Positions 1 to 9,942 are shown, counted from the stretch's first letter. The stretch: DNA of 15,680 nt from Alphaproteobacteria bacterium (GCA_005884705.1 VBAF01000212.1:1-15680), one strand, 5' to 3'. Notes: generated by a model not told the origin, from the sequence alone. Program-made: numbers and translations.

Positions 1-79
1 CTGTACCCGGACCAAGGCGTTCACTCGTGGGCTCAACGCGGACGTCAGCCGCGCCCCGTGCCATGTCGCAAACGTGCCG

Positions 80-103
80 CGCGCGGACAGGGCTGTCCGC
101 GCG
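80..103 (-). terminator. Hairpin after the binding-protein gene (possible terminator)
   Basis: A perfect inverted repeat has 11-bp arms (80-90 CGCGCGGACAG and 93-103 CTGTCCGCGCG) with two bases between them. It begins nine bases after the restored stop codon of the minus-strand binding-protein gene. Only a short TTT follows on the minus strand, so this is not a textbook intrinsic terminator. It could instead stabilise the 3' end of the transcript. The ATPase gene expected for this importer is not seen before the window edge, which fits an operon ending here. Confidence 0.5.
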
Positions 104-112
104 GTCGGGTTG

Positions 113-1439
113 TCATTTCTGATACTGCTCGAACAGCTGCTTGAGCCGTTTGGCCGCTTCCTCGGTGGCCTGTTCCGGGGTCATGTTGCGCTGCGTGATA
201 TTGGCTTCCGCCTGCGGCCAGATCTGCTCGGACAGCACGGCCGAATAGGCGGGGTTGTAGGACATCCACCACGGCACCGTCGGCTTGATCAGCCCCATAT
301 CCACCGCAACCGTGCGGTGCGGGTCTTTCGGGTCGGTCCAGTACGGATCGTTCTTCACGATGGAGGCCATGGTTCGCCGGCTGGATGAAGTCGCGCAGCA
401 ACGCCTTGGCGGCGTCGACGTTCTTCGAGCCTTTCGGGATGATGGTCGGGGCAATCGCCAGCACGCTCGCCACCGGCTTGCCGTCATTGCCCAGGGGGAC
501 GCCGCGGGTAAGGATCTCCTTGTAATAGAGATCGGGCTTGTCCATCTGCGCAGCGGCAATCGAGATGGTGGCGTTGGGCGTCATCACGATCTGCCGGGCG
601 AAGAAGGCGTTGTTGTTGTCGACATCGCCCCAGTTGATCGCCCCTGGCGGGACATAGCCTTTCTTGAACGGCGTCGTCAGCCGCTCCAGCGACGTGGTCG
701 CCGCCTTGCGCACGGCGGGATCGTCGATGTTCAGCTTGCCGTCCGGCAGCACGATGCCGACGCCGCCATAGCTGACCAGGAACTGGTGGAACAGATTGCC
801 GGCATCCGCCTCCTTCGCCGCCATCGAATAGCCGAGGCCGAAAATACGCTTGCCCTTGGAGCGCAGCTTGTCCTGCACGGTCTGGAAGAAATCGTAGAAC
901 TTGTCCTGCGTGCCCGGCATGTCAGTCTCGGCAAAGCCGGCGTCCTGCAGCAACGGGAGCCAGACCGAATTCATCAGCGAGGAGGCTTTGGTCGGCACGC
1001 CGTAATAGGAATATTTCTTTTGCTTGGCGTTGTAGAGGCGCGCCGTGAGCAGCGCGGTTTCCGTGAACTCGGCCTTCTGGGAGTCCACGACTTCGGAGAC
1101 ATCCTCCAATTGATCGTTCCACGCTGCGCGCGGCACCAGGAAGCGGTCGCCGGTGACGGTGTGCACCACATCCGGCACGTCGCCCACCTGCATGCCGGCG
1201 ATCAGCTTGGTGATCAGATCCGGCCCGTTCATGATGGTCAGATTGACCTTGGTGTTGTTGCGCTTGTCCCAGTCGGCCATCCAGGCAACCACAGCATCGT
1301 TCTCGGCCTTGTAGAAACCCTGGGTCCACCACACCGTGAGCTCGCCGGCCGCCTTGGCGCCGCGCGGCATCACGACCGTGCCCGCTGCGACCGCGGCACC
1401 GCCGCCAACCAATGCCTGCCGCCGCGAAATGCGCTTCAT
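113..1439 (-). pseudogene. Sugar ABC transporter substrate-binding protein, frame broken near 371-372
   Basis: This is a family 1 (CUT1-type) extracellular solute-binding protein, expected to capture a sugar or similar polyol in the periplasm and deliver it to the two permeases encoded just upstream. The start at 1439 (MKRISRRQALVGG) is chosen because GGAGG lies eight bases before it. It gives a Tat-type signal with R6-R7 (SRRQAL), a hydrophobic stretch and an AKA-A cleavage-like site near residue 30. The mature part reads ELTVWW and then the typical family fold. At residue 356 (sequence FIQPAN) the frame shifts. The continuing frame runs 108 residues of Arg/Gly-rich nonsense to position 45, while the next frame supplies a sensible C-terminus (MASIVKNDPYW ... 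KLKQLFEQYQK) ending at 113. Removing one C of the CC pair at 371-372 restores a 441-residue protein of normal length. The gene may be truly broken or the base may be a sequencing error. Confidence is high for the family and moderate for inactivation. Confidence 0.8.
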
Positions 1440-1476
1440 CTTGTTTTCCTCCACCCTTATGTCGTTGGCGCCGCGT

Positions 1477-2340
1477 TCAGCCTTTGACCCCACCCATGGT
1501 CAGGCCGCCGCTCATCTTGCGGCGGAAACCGTAGTAGATGAGCAAGGGCGGAATGGCGTAGATGATTGCCGCCGCCATCAGGTAATTCCAGGGTGCCTCG
1601 TCGCCGACCAGGAATTTGCCCAGCGCCACCGGCACGGTGACGACCTTGCCACCCGACAGCAGCAGGAACGCATAGAGATATTCGTTCCACGACAGCAGCA
1701 GCGCATAGGTGCCGATCGCTACCAGGGCGGGCGCCATCAGCGGCAGGTAGATGCGGAAGAAGATCTGCAGCGGCGAGGCGCCGTCGATGCGCGCCGCCTC
1801 GTCGAGCTCGAGCGGGATCGAGGCGCCGTACTGGTGGAAAATGAAGATCGCGTAGGGCGTGGCGAAGGTCACTTCGACGGCGATCACCGCGATCGGATTG
1901 TTGGTCAGGCCATATTTGCCCATGATGCCGTAGAACGGGATGGCCAGGAACGACATCGGGATCACGTAGGTCAGCAGCGCCGCATTGGTCAGCATCCAGC
2001 CGCTGCGGATGCGCATCCGGCTGATCGTGAAACTGGTCAGCGACCCGATGGCCAGGACCAGCAACGCGACGACGATACCGATATAAAAACTGTTGCCCAT
2101 CTGGTTCCAGAACGTCTCGAGCAGCCAGAAGGCCTGGCGGAACACGACCTCGAACGCATGCGGGCTGGGCGCGATCGGATAGACGGAGGTGCTGAGCACT
2201 TCCTCCTTTTCCTGGATGGACACGCGGATGATGTTGTAGATCGGCAGCAACGTCCAAACCAGCAGCACCGCCGACAGCAGCCACACGCCGACGCTGCTGA
2301 TCGCGCGGTCGAATGCGTGGTTTGGGCGTTGCGCGGTCAT
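1477..2340 (-). CDS. Sugar ABC transporter permease, MalG-type
   Basis: This 287-residue inner-membrane protein is the MalG-like half of a binding-protein-dependent importer. Hydrophobic segments lie at roughly residues 15-37, 83-105, 117-140, 150-170, 200-228 and 252-270, consistent with six membrane spans. The cytoplasmic EAA loop that docks the ATPase is clear at residues 181-200 (EAARIDGASP ... YLP), with the invariant Gly. The start overlaps the stop of the upstream permease as ATGA at 2337-2340, and GAGGT sits eight bases before it, so the two genes should be translationally coupled. The binding-protein gene follows after 37 bases. The CUT1 class is clear, but the sugar cannot be read from the sequence. 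Confidence 0.92.
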   Translation of the reverse strand: MTAQRPNHAFDRAISSVGVWLLSAVLLVWTLLPIYNIIRVSIQEKEEVLSTSVYPIAPSPHAFEVVFRQAFWLLETFWNQMGNSFYIGIVVALLVLAIGSLTSFTISRMRIRSGWMLTNAALLTYVIPMSFLAIPFYGIMGKYGLTNNPIAVIAVEVTFATPYAIFIFHQYGASIPLELDEAARIDGASPLQIFFRIYLPLMAPALVAIGTYALLLSWNEYLYAFLLLSGGKVVTVPVALGKFLVGDEAPWNYLMAAAIIYAIPPLLIYYGFRRKMSGGLTMGGVKG

Positions 2341-3245
2341 ATCGTGACCTCGCTGCGCCGCAGCTGGCGCATCAGCAGGATCACCAGCGGGATCAGCAGG
2401 GGCAGCGCCGTCAGCACCGTCGCCATGCCCAGTCCGGGATCGCCCAACTCGAAGGCGTTGCGGATGCCGAGCGTCGCGAGCACGTGCGTCGACAGCGCCG
2501 GCCCGCCGCCGGAGATGAAGCGCACGGCGTTGAAATCGCCCAGCGCCCAGATGGTCGAGAGCATGGTGCAGACCAGGTACATCCCGGCCATCAGCGGCAG
2601 GGTCACGTACCTGAATTTCTGCAGCCGGCTGGCGCCATCGACTTCCGCGGCCTCATACAGCTCGAGCGAAACCGCCATGCGCCCGGCGAGGAAGATCAGG
2701 GTCCAGAAGGGCAGCCATTTCCAGATATGGCCATAAATGACCGACCCCAACGCGAAGCCGTGGCTGTCGAGCCAGGGCGGCCCATCGACCTGCGCCACCT
2801 GCCAGATGATATTGTTGATCAGCCCCCATTGCCCGTTCAGCATCCAGTTGATGGACAGGTAGCTGGGCAGCGCCGGCACCGCCCAGGGCAGCATGAAGAC
2901 CAGCAGCAGGACCTTGGTCCACCAGCCCTTGCGCATGAAAAAGCCCGAGAGCAGCAGCGCCAGCAGCAATTTCAGGTTCACGCCGAACAGCAGATAGAGC
3001 AGCGTGTTCACCACCGTGCGCGGATAGACCGGATCGCTGAACAGCGCGCGGTAGCTGGCCGGATCGCTGCCCAGCCACAGCCCGTAGCCGATCGGGTAGA
3101 TCACGAAGGCGGCGAATATCGCGGCATAGGGGGTGACGAAGGCCAACGCCCAGAGCTTGTCGGCGGCAAACGTGCCGCGTCGCCGCGCCAGGGGCGTGGT
3201 GTTCGTGGCCGCGCCCGGGCTGTCGATCGTGGTCGTGATCGCCAT
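2337..3245 (-). CDS. Sugar ABC transporter permease, MalF-type
   Basis: This 302-residue inner-membrane permease is the MalF-like partner of the downstream MalG-type protein. A longer in-frame reading up to 3395 exists, but its first 50 residues are Arg-rich and unlike the family. The ATG at 3245 (MAITTTIDSPG) has GGAAGGAG seven bases upstream and is preferred. The first span is near residues 31-52, further spans follow at about 83-102, 111-130 and 178-190, and the EAA loop lies at 198-217 (YEAAEVDGAS ... VTLP). It is the first gene of the importer unit. The unit has no ATPase gene in this window, so the subunit must be encoded beyond position 1 or elsewhere, possibly shared. Confidence 0.9.
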   Translation of the reverse strand: MAITTTIDSPGAATNTTPLARRRGTFAADKLWALAFVTPYAAIFAAFVIYPIGYGLWLGSDPASYRALFSDPVYPRTVVNTLLYLLFGVNLKLLLALLLSGFFMRKGWWTKVLLLVFMLPWAVPALPSYLSINWMLNGQWGLINNIIWQVAQVDGPPWLDSHGFALGSVIYGHIWKWLPFWTLIFLAGRMAVSLELYEAAEVDGASRLQKFRYVTLPLMAGMYLVCTMLSTIWALGDFNAVRFISGGGPALSTHVLATLGIRNAFELGDPGLGMATVLTALPLLIPLVILLMRQLRRSEVTI

Positions 3246-3599
3246 CGTTCGGCTCCTTCCCCTTGCCCCGCGTTCTGGGCCCCGCGTTCTGGACCCCGCG
3301 TTCTGGCGCGCGGTGGCATTCCGGTCTCTTCGGCGAAGGCGGCCCCGTTCGTCGTGGCCTGCCTCGGCCGGCTCAGTCTGAGTGCAGTGTGGCAATTTGC
3401 CCAGTGCGACACAACCAGTCTTGCGTCGGAGGCGGGATTGTCAGGTTGCCGACCGAAGAACGCGAAGAGCCTGCGGGCGGCATATTGTCAGGCCGCCGCA
3501 ACCGCCGTCCGCCCTGTGTCCAACTGCGCGAGCCAGACCAGGTTCGGAACGATCGACGCGCGGACCCGAAAACGGGGGAGGAAAATCTCGGAACGCGCC
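3246..3599. other. Gene-free stretch upstream of the importer operon
   Basis: About 354 bases separate the Rieske oxygenase stop from the first permease start. Both genes are on the minus strand, so this is the likely promoter and leader region of the importer. Open frames here look like GC-rich shadows. It holds the 14-bp tandem repeat at 3266-3307, two small perfect dyads (CTCAGtCTGAG at 3372-3382 and GGCAAtTTGCC at 3391-3401), and a 9-bp direct repeat ATTGTCAGG at 3437-3445 and 3484-3492. Any of these could be operator sites, but I recognise no specific regulator. I found no convincing -35/-10 pair and no strong terminator for the oxygenase gene. Confidence 0.5.
3266..3307. repeat. Three tandem copies of a 14-bp repeat
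   Basis: The unit CCCCGCGTTCTGGN occurs three times without spacing, starting at 3266, 3280 and 3294. The copies differ only in the last base (G, A, C). The array ends about 20 bases upstream of the first permease start, so on the minus strand it lies in the untranslated leader or promoter. It could be a slippage-prone spacer or a set of binding sites. The direct observation is certain; the role is unknown. Confidence 0.9.
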
Positions 3600-4616
3600 C
3601 TATCGCGCCATCGCCTCGACAAGCTTCCTGAACTGAGTCGGACCGGCATCGAGGCTGGTCGGCAGCATGGTCCGGCCGGGCTCGAGATCGATCAGCTTCT
3701 GCTGCCCCTCGATGATGCGCTTGTCCTCGTGGAAGGCCGTCGTGGTCACGGCGTAAAGCCGCTCGAGCTTGTCGGGGTCGATGTCCTGGGCGCGCGTGCC
3801 CACGGCATAGAAATAGCGCGAGGTGCGCGGGCTGACCGGCGTCACCGCCTGCTCGTCGATCCGCCAGAACAGCGGCTCGCCTTGGGGCGCCGTGCTACCG
3901 CTGGCCGCCGCGGTCCCGGCCGGGAAGAACGCCGTGCGTTGCAGGAAGATGCCGGGGAACACGAAGTCGTAGGTCGTCCAGACATCGACCTCGGCGCCGA
4001 GCTTCTTCATGAAGCCGCGCGGGTGGTGGCCGGTGTGCCAGCGCTCGAAGCGCAAGCCTCTGTCGATCGGCGACATGCGCGGCCGCATGTCGGCCCATTG
4101 CGGCATGTCCATCCCGAGCGTCTTCTCATGCGCAAAGGACAGATGCGAGAGGTCGAGCAGATTGTCGTCGATCAGCAGATAGTGCGCGTCGTAGTCGAGT
4201 TGGCCGGCCTGCAGCCGGTAGGCCGGGTCGTCGAGCGCGAGGGTCGGCGGGATGGTGGCGGGATCGGCCTTGGCCGCGTCGCCCATCCAGATCCAGACCC
4301 AGCTGCCGACGACCGCCAGCGGAAAGCGCCGCACGCAGGCGCTGCGCGGGATCAGCTTCTGACCTGGGATCTCGATGCAGGTGCCGTCCGGCGCGAACTT
4401 CAGGCCGTGATACATGCAGCGCAGCGCGTCGCCCTCGAGGCGGCCGAGCGACAACGGCGCGAAGCGGTGTGGGCAGCGGTCCTCGAGCGCCACGATGCCG
4501 CCGTCCGAAGTGGCGAACAGCACCAGCGGCTGGTCGATGATGGTGCGGGCATGGATGCGGCCCGGCTCGATCTCGTGCGTCCAGGCCGCGACGTACCAAG
4601 CATTGCGGATCCACAT
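3600..4616 (-). CDS. Rieske non-haem iron oxygenase, VanA-like
   Basis: This 338-residue protein is the oxygenase component of an aromatic ring-hydroxylating or O-demethylating monooxygenase, most like vanillate O-demethylase oxygenase subunits in layout and length. The N-terminal Rieske [2Fe-2S] ligands are visible as C48-x-H50 and C67-x2-H70. The mononuclear iron site follows as D155, H158 and H163 in the segment DNLLDLSHLSFAH, with N152 ahead of it. The family needs an electron-donating reductase (VanB-type or ferredoxin plus reductase), and none is encoded nearby. The start is 20 bases after the cyclase stop on the same strand, with only a weak ribosome-binding site (TAGGC), so read-through from the cyclase is likely. 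The substrate is not predictable; a demethylase of a methoxylated aromatic or another small aromatic is reasonable. Confidence 0.88.
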   Translation of the reverse strand: MWIRNAWYVAAWTHEIEPGRIHARTIIDQPLVLFATSDGGIVALEDRCPHRFAPLSLGRLEGDALRCMYHGLKFAPDGTCIEIPGQKLIPRSACVRRFPLAVVGSWVWIWMGDAAKADPATIPPTLALDDPAYRLQAGQLDYDAHYLLIDDNLLDLSHLSFAHEKTLGMDMPQWADMRPRMSPIDRGLRFERWHTGHHPRGFMKKLGAEVDVWTTYDFVFPGIFLQRTAFFPAGTAAASGSTAPQGEPLFWRIDEQAVTPVSPRTSRYFYAVGTRAQDIDPDKLERLYAVTTTAFHEDKRIIEGQQKLIDLEPGRTMLPTSLDAGPTQFRKLVEAMAR

Positions 4617-4636
4617 GCGGCAAGCCTAGCCCAGGC

Positions 4637-6478
4637 TCAGACCAGCCGGTAGACCTCGACCGGCTGGGCGTGGCCCTTGACCCGGCGCAGCTGCGGCGGC
4701 GGCAGCTCGATGCCGAGCGCCGCGCGGTCCTTGACCGCGGCGACGGTGGCGCCACTCACCAGCACGACGATCTCCTCGCCGTCCTGCATGTATATCTTGC
4801 CGAGCTGCTCGAAGCGCTGCGCCACGTTCACCGTGTCGCCGACCACGGTGAAGTTCACCCGTCCCGGCGCGCCGATATTGCCGACCACGGCCGGACCGGA
4901 ATGCAGGCCGATGCGCAGGCGGATCGGCGCCTTGCCGGCGGCGCGGCGAATCTGGTTGTCCTCGCGGATCACCCCGGCGATCGCGAGCGCCGCCCGGATC
5001 GCTCCCGCGGCATGGTCCGGCGAGCCCGACAGCGAGCCCCAGATCGCCATCACTGAATCGCCGATGTACTTGTCGATGATGCCCTGCTCGCGCTCGATGC
5101 AGGCGCCGAGCAGGGCGAAGTGGTGGTTGAGCAGCGCCGCGGTCTCGTGCTCGGGCAGGTGCTCGGCCTGCGGCGTGAAGCCCACGATGTCGGTGAACAT
5201 CACCGTGAGCGTGGTGCGCCGCGAGGCGATGCCGTCCTCGCCCAGTTCCATCAGCCGGCGCACCAGCCGCTGCGGCACGTAATGGCCGAACCAGCGCAGC
5301 GCGCTGCGCGCCTTGTCGAGGCTGTGCGCGGCATCGTCGATCTCGCGCAGCCGCGAGCGCTTGTGCATCGGCTGGTCGAACTCCAGCCGCTCGATCGCCT
5401 CGGCCGCGGTGGTGATGGTGCGGATCGAGCGCGCCATGCGCACGCCCATCAGCAGGGCGAGGCCCAGCGCGACGGCCAGCGTCGCGGCGCCGACGATCGC
5501 GCCGTTCATCAGCTTGTCGAGGTCCGCGGTGGCGTCCTCGATCGGGAAATACTGGCCGACCAGCCAGGGCTGCGGCCCGTAGCCGCGCAGCTCACGATAG
5601 ACGAACACCCAGCGACGGCCGTCGGCGTCGACCACGTGGCCGAGCGAGCCGAGCGCGCGGTCGATCTGCGGACTGCGCACCGGCGGGTCCCACATCTTCG
5701 CCAGCACCGGATCGCCGAGCTGGCGCAGGGTCGGCAGCGGCTGGTCCTCGGAGAGATGGTAGGTGGACGGGTCGACCAGCAGGCGATGCGCCAGCACCTT
5801 GTCGTTGTTGACGATGATGAACTGCCGCGCGTCGCCGCCCCGCGCCGGATCGGTGATCAGCGAGCTGAGCTGGCCGAGCGTCACCGTGGCGACCAGCCCG
5901 CCGATGAAGGCGTCGTCGATGCGCCGCACCGGCGTGCGCACGTTGAGAACCGGCTGCTTCAGCGACTCGCTCCAGTAGAGCTCGCCCCAGAAGGTGCGGC
6001 GCGCGGTCTGCAGCTGGCGGAAACGCTCCAGCCCGCGGCTCAGCTCGGTGAGCGAGATGGTGTCGCGCGTGATCGCGCCGTCGGGATGGCGCACCGCGCG
6101 GTGGAGCTGCAGGTCGAGCGTGCCGAAGGCCGCCACCGAGACCGCAGGCACGTGCTGCATCATCACCGCCAGCGCCTCGCGCACGGCGACCGGCGAATCG
6201 ACGTCGATGCGGCCGGCGGCGGCGAGCGAGGACAACAGCTCGAGCTGCTCGGCCACCGGATCGAGCCGGCTCTTCACCATGGCGATCTGGCGCTCGATCA
6301 CGCTGGCGGCGCGGTCGACCAGCAGGCGCTCGGCGGTGCCGGTGGCGCCGGCCAGCACCACGATGTAGGCGACGCCCGAGATCAGCGCGAGCGAGGCGAA
6401 AGCCAGCGCCAGCGCCGCGATCAGGGGCAGCCGGAAGGGGCCGCGGACGGGCGCGGCGATGGAAGGCAGGGTGGTCAA
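4637..6478 (-). CDS. Membrane-anchored class III adenylate/guanylate cyclase
   Basis: This 613-residue protein should make cAMP (or cGMP) in the cytoplasm in response to an extracytoplasmic signal. It has a first membrane span at about 18-45, a roughly 280-residue Cache/CHASE-like sensor region, a second span at about 326-346, a HAMP-like linker to about 400, and a class III catalytic domain at about 423-613. The metal-binding aspartates are D430 (FTDIVGFT) and D474 (IGDSV), K470 is the candidate adenine-specifying lysine, and N551 and R555 are the transition-state pair. T544 stands where mammalian cyclases have Asp, a change typical of class IIIb, so ATP is the likelier substrate. The only plausible start is TTG at 6478: an in-frame stop lies at 6488-6490 and the next Met is residue 67, past the first span. 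No clear Shine-Dalgarno sequence is seen. It lies 67 bases after pckA. Confidence 0.9.
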   Translation of the reverse strand: MTTLPSIAAPVRGPFRLPLIAALALAFASLALISGVAYIVVLAGATGTAERLLVDRAASVIERQIAMVKSRLDPVAEQLELLSSLAAAGRIDVDSPVAVREALAVMMQHVPAVSVAAFGTLDLQLHRAVRHPDGAITRDTISLTELSRGLERFRQLQTARRTFWGELYWSESLKQPVLNVRTPVRRIDDAFIGGLVATVTLGQLSSLITDPARGGDARQFIIVNNDKVLAHRLLVDPSTYHLSEDQPLPTLRQLGDPVLAKMWDPPVRSPQIDRALGSLGHVVDADGRRWVFVYRELRGYGPQPWLVGQYFPIEDATADLDKLMNGAIVGAATLAVALGLALLMGVRMARSIRTITTAAEAIERLEFDQPMHKRSRLREIDDAAHSLDKARSALRWFGHYVPQRLVRRLMELGEDGIASRRTTLTVMFTDIVGFTPQAEHLPEHETAALLNHHFALLGACIEREQGIIDKYIGDSVMAIWGSLSGSPDHAAGAIRAALAIAGVIREDNQIRRAAGKAPIRLRIGLHSGPAVVGNIGAPGRVNFTVVGDTVNVAQRFEQLGKIYMQDGEEIVVLVSGATVAAVKDRAALGIELPPPQLRRVKGHAQPVEVYRLV

Positions 6479-6495
6479 GTCAGGGCATCATATGG

Positions 6496-6522
6496 GGCTC
6501 TTTCGCCTCGGGCGAAAGGGCC
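6496..6522. terminator. Strong hairpin between pckA and the cyclase gene
   Basis: A 12-bp stem (6496-6507 with 6511-6522, one G-U pair) closes a three-base loop (TCG). It sits 24 bases after the pckA stop and 18 bases before the TTG start of the cyclase, both on the minus strand. No T-run follows on the minus strand, so complete intrinsic termination is doubtful. It may attenuate read-through or protect the pckA mRNA end. Confidence 0.6.
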
Positions 6523-6545
6523 GCCGTTGCCGCCCGACGTCAGGA

Positions 6546-8150
<1,605 letters not shown>

Positions 8151-8322
8151 GGCGTTTCTCTCCTGCTTTGCTTGGTCACTTGAATAGGGTGCCGCGCGCC
8201 CATCCGCCACTGGCCGCTGGTGATGAATTGGGGACTGCGACAAGAGGAACGGAAATTCCGCTGTTCGGCCAAGGGCTTGCACCCGTATCAACCCGGCCGA
8301 AATTGTCGACCGCTTTGGATGA

Positions 8323-9054
8323 CTACGGCGGCGCGGCGCGCGCCCGCTGCACGAGCGCGACCAGCGCCGGGCGCGCCTCCGCCGCGGCAGCCAACGGCGC
8401 ATCGAAGGCAAGCCTCGCCGTCATGCCGCCGAGCCTGAGGTCGAGACCTTCGCGGTCGATGCCGGTCATCGTCCAGCCCGCGCCGCCCAGGCCCAGCAGC
8501 TTCGCGGCGTAGAGCTGCACGGCGTCGGCATGATCCGCGTTCATGTGGGCGACGATGCCGTCCTCGCTCCCCGCCAGTTCGGGCAGCGCCGGCACGGCGA
8601 GCAGCTCGGCGGGCTCGATCCAGCGGATCTTGCCGAAGCCGCCGACCAGATGCGTCCGCTCCAGCGTCACTTTGTAGAGGTTGAAATCGCCGAAGCCGGC
8701 ATACATCCCGGCATCCGGATGATGCCGCAGGAACCGCCGCTTCAGCCGCTCGTCGTCGGTCTTGGCGGCGCGGCCGAGCACGGTGACCCGCGGGCCGGTC
8801 AGCGGCTGGGCGAGGCCTGCCGTGCCGTCGAACAGCAGCGATACCCGCGGGTCGGTGGCGATCGCCTTGCTGTGCTCGGCGAGGTCGCTCAGCAGCAGGA
8901 TCGGCGACAGGTCGTGATCGACCGCCACCAGCACCAGCGAGGCGTAGGGCCAGGCGGCGCCGCCCGCCGGTGACGGCAGCGCCGTCGCCAGCGCCGCCCG
9001 GTCGCCGCGGCGGACCAATTCGCGGACTTCGCGGAAGGGATCGGGGTCAGTCAC
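8323..9054 (-). CDS. HugZ-like / pyridoxamine-phosphate-oxidase-related FMN-binding protein
   Basis: This 243-residue cytoplasmic protein has an N-terminal split-barrel flavin-binding domain (about 5-150) of the pyridoxamine 5'-phosphate oxidase superfamily. Its C-terminal DUF2470-type domain carries the signature HMNADHADAV at 170-179, the layout of HugZ haem-degrading proteins. Haem oxygenase activity is known for some family members but cannot be assumed here. The GTG at 9054 is chosen as start because residues before it (TTG at 9114) do not look like family sequence. The ribosome-binding site is weak in either case. It is divergent from chvI, sharing about 127 bp of upstream DNA, and followed by pckA after 172 bp. 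Confidence 0.82.
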   Translation of the reverse strand: MTDPDPFREVRELVRRGDRAALATALPSPAGGAAWPYASLVLVAVDHDLSPILLLSDLAEHSKAIATDPRVSLLFDGTAGLAQPLTGPRVTVLGRAAKTDDERLKRRFLRHHPDAGMYAGFGDFNLYKVTLERTHLVGGFGKIRWIEPAELLAVPALPELAGSEDGIVAHMNADHADAVQLYAAKLLGLGGAGWTMTGIDREGLDLRLGGMTARLAFDAPLAAAAEARPALVALVQRARAAPP

Positions 9055-9181
9055 GGGTCGTTTGCGGGGAAAAAGGCCGACTTCACGGCAAATCGATGGC
9101 AAATACGGCGGCAACCGGCAACCGGCAGTCTATGGTAACGTTGCAGACCGAGCCCCCTGGAGGGCCAGGAGAAAGACCCCC

Positions 9182-9877
9182 GTGCGCAAGAACATCGCCC
9201 TGGTCGACGACGACCGCAACATCCTCACCTCCGTGTCGATGCTGCTGGAGGCCGAAGGCTTCCAGGTCAAGACCTATGCCGACGGCGCCGCGGCGCTGGA
9301 AGGCCTCAACCAGACCCCGCCCGACATGGCGATCTTCGACATCAAGATGCCGCGCATGGACGGCATGGAACTGCTCAACCGCATCCGCAAGACCCAGCAG
9401 TTTCCGGTGATCTTCCTGACCTCCAAGGACGAGGAGATCGACGAGGTGCTGGGCCTGCGCATGGGCGCCGACGATTTCATCCGCAAGCCGTTCTCCCAGC
9501 GCCTGCTGCTCGAGCGCATCCGCGCCGTGCTGCGCCGCGCCGACGGCGGCGGCGCCAAGGGCGAGGCTGCGGCCGAGCGCATCGTGCGCGGCGAGCTGGT
9601 GCTCGATCCCTCCCGCCACCAGTGCACCTGGAAGGGCAAGGAGGTGCACCTCACGGTCACCGAGTTCCTGCTCCTGAAGTCGCTGGCCGAGCGGCCGGGT
9701 CACGTGAAGAACCGCGACCAGCTGATGGATGCGGCCTACGGCGAGACGATCTACGTCGACGACCGCACGATCGACAGCCACATCAAGCGGGTGCGCCGCA
9801 AGTTCCGCGAGGTCGACACCGAGTTCGAGCAGATCGAAACGCTTTATGGCATCGGATACCGATACCGCGACTCCTGA
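9182..9877 (+). CDS. chvI: Response regulator ChvI (OmpR/PhoB family)
   Basis: This 231-residue DNA-binding regulator is the output half of the ChvG/ChvI two-component system, which in rhizobia and Agrobacterium controls acid response, exopolysaccharide and envelope genes. The receiver domain (1-115) shows the acidic pair D9-D10, the phosphoacceptor D53 (FDIKMP), T80 and K102 (KPF). A winged-helix OmpR-type DNA-binding domain follows (about 130-230, ending IETLYGIGYRYRDS). The start is GTG at 9182 (VRKNIALVDDDRNIL), with AGGAG about ten bases upstream. A longer in-frame reading to 9062 adds 40 non-family residues. chvG follows after 65 bases. Confidence 0.95.
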   Translation: MRKNIALVDDDRNILTSVSMLLEAEGFQVKTYADGAAALEGLNQTPPDMAIFDIKMPRMDGMELLNRIRKTQQFPVIFLTSKDEEIDEVLGLRMGADDFIRKPFSQRLLLERIRAVLRRADGGGAKGEAAAERIVRGELVLDPSRHQCTWKGKEVHLTVTEFLLLKSLAERPGHVKNRDQLMDAAYGETIYVDDRTIDSHIKRVRRKFREVDTEFEQIETLYGIGYRYRDS

Positions 9878-9903
9878 CACTGGACCGCCTCGCCTCCTCA
9901 CGC

Positions 9904-9929
9904 TCCTCTTCCCCTATTGGCGAAGAGGA
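9904..9929. repeat. Hairpin between chvI and chvG
   Basis: An 8-bp perfect stem (TCCTCTTC at 9904-9911 and GAAGAGGA at 9922-9929) is extended by a CC/GG pair after one mismatch, leaving a TATT loop. The right arm contains GAGGA, the best ribosome-binding candidate for chvG (13 bases before its ATG). The hairpin could therefore limit chvG translation or be a dispersed intergenic repeat. Confidence 0.6.
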
Positions 9930-9942
9930 ATCCGACCCGGGC

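Noticed and set aside
3266..3307. Possible CRISPR fragment
   Set aside because: The 14-bp units are contiguous with no spacers, and no cas gene is nearby.
285..4652. Very long plus-strand open frames (285-1487, 1336-2736, 2313-4652) that could be read as large genes
   Set aside because: Their translations are rich in Arg, His, Gln and Asp without any family pattern, and they lie opposite clearly identifiable transporter and oxygenase genes. They are GC-rich antisense shadows.
8151..8411. 87-residue N-terminal extension of PckA
   Set aside because: It is Arg-rich and non-family, and a good ribosome-binding site precedes the GTG at 8150.
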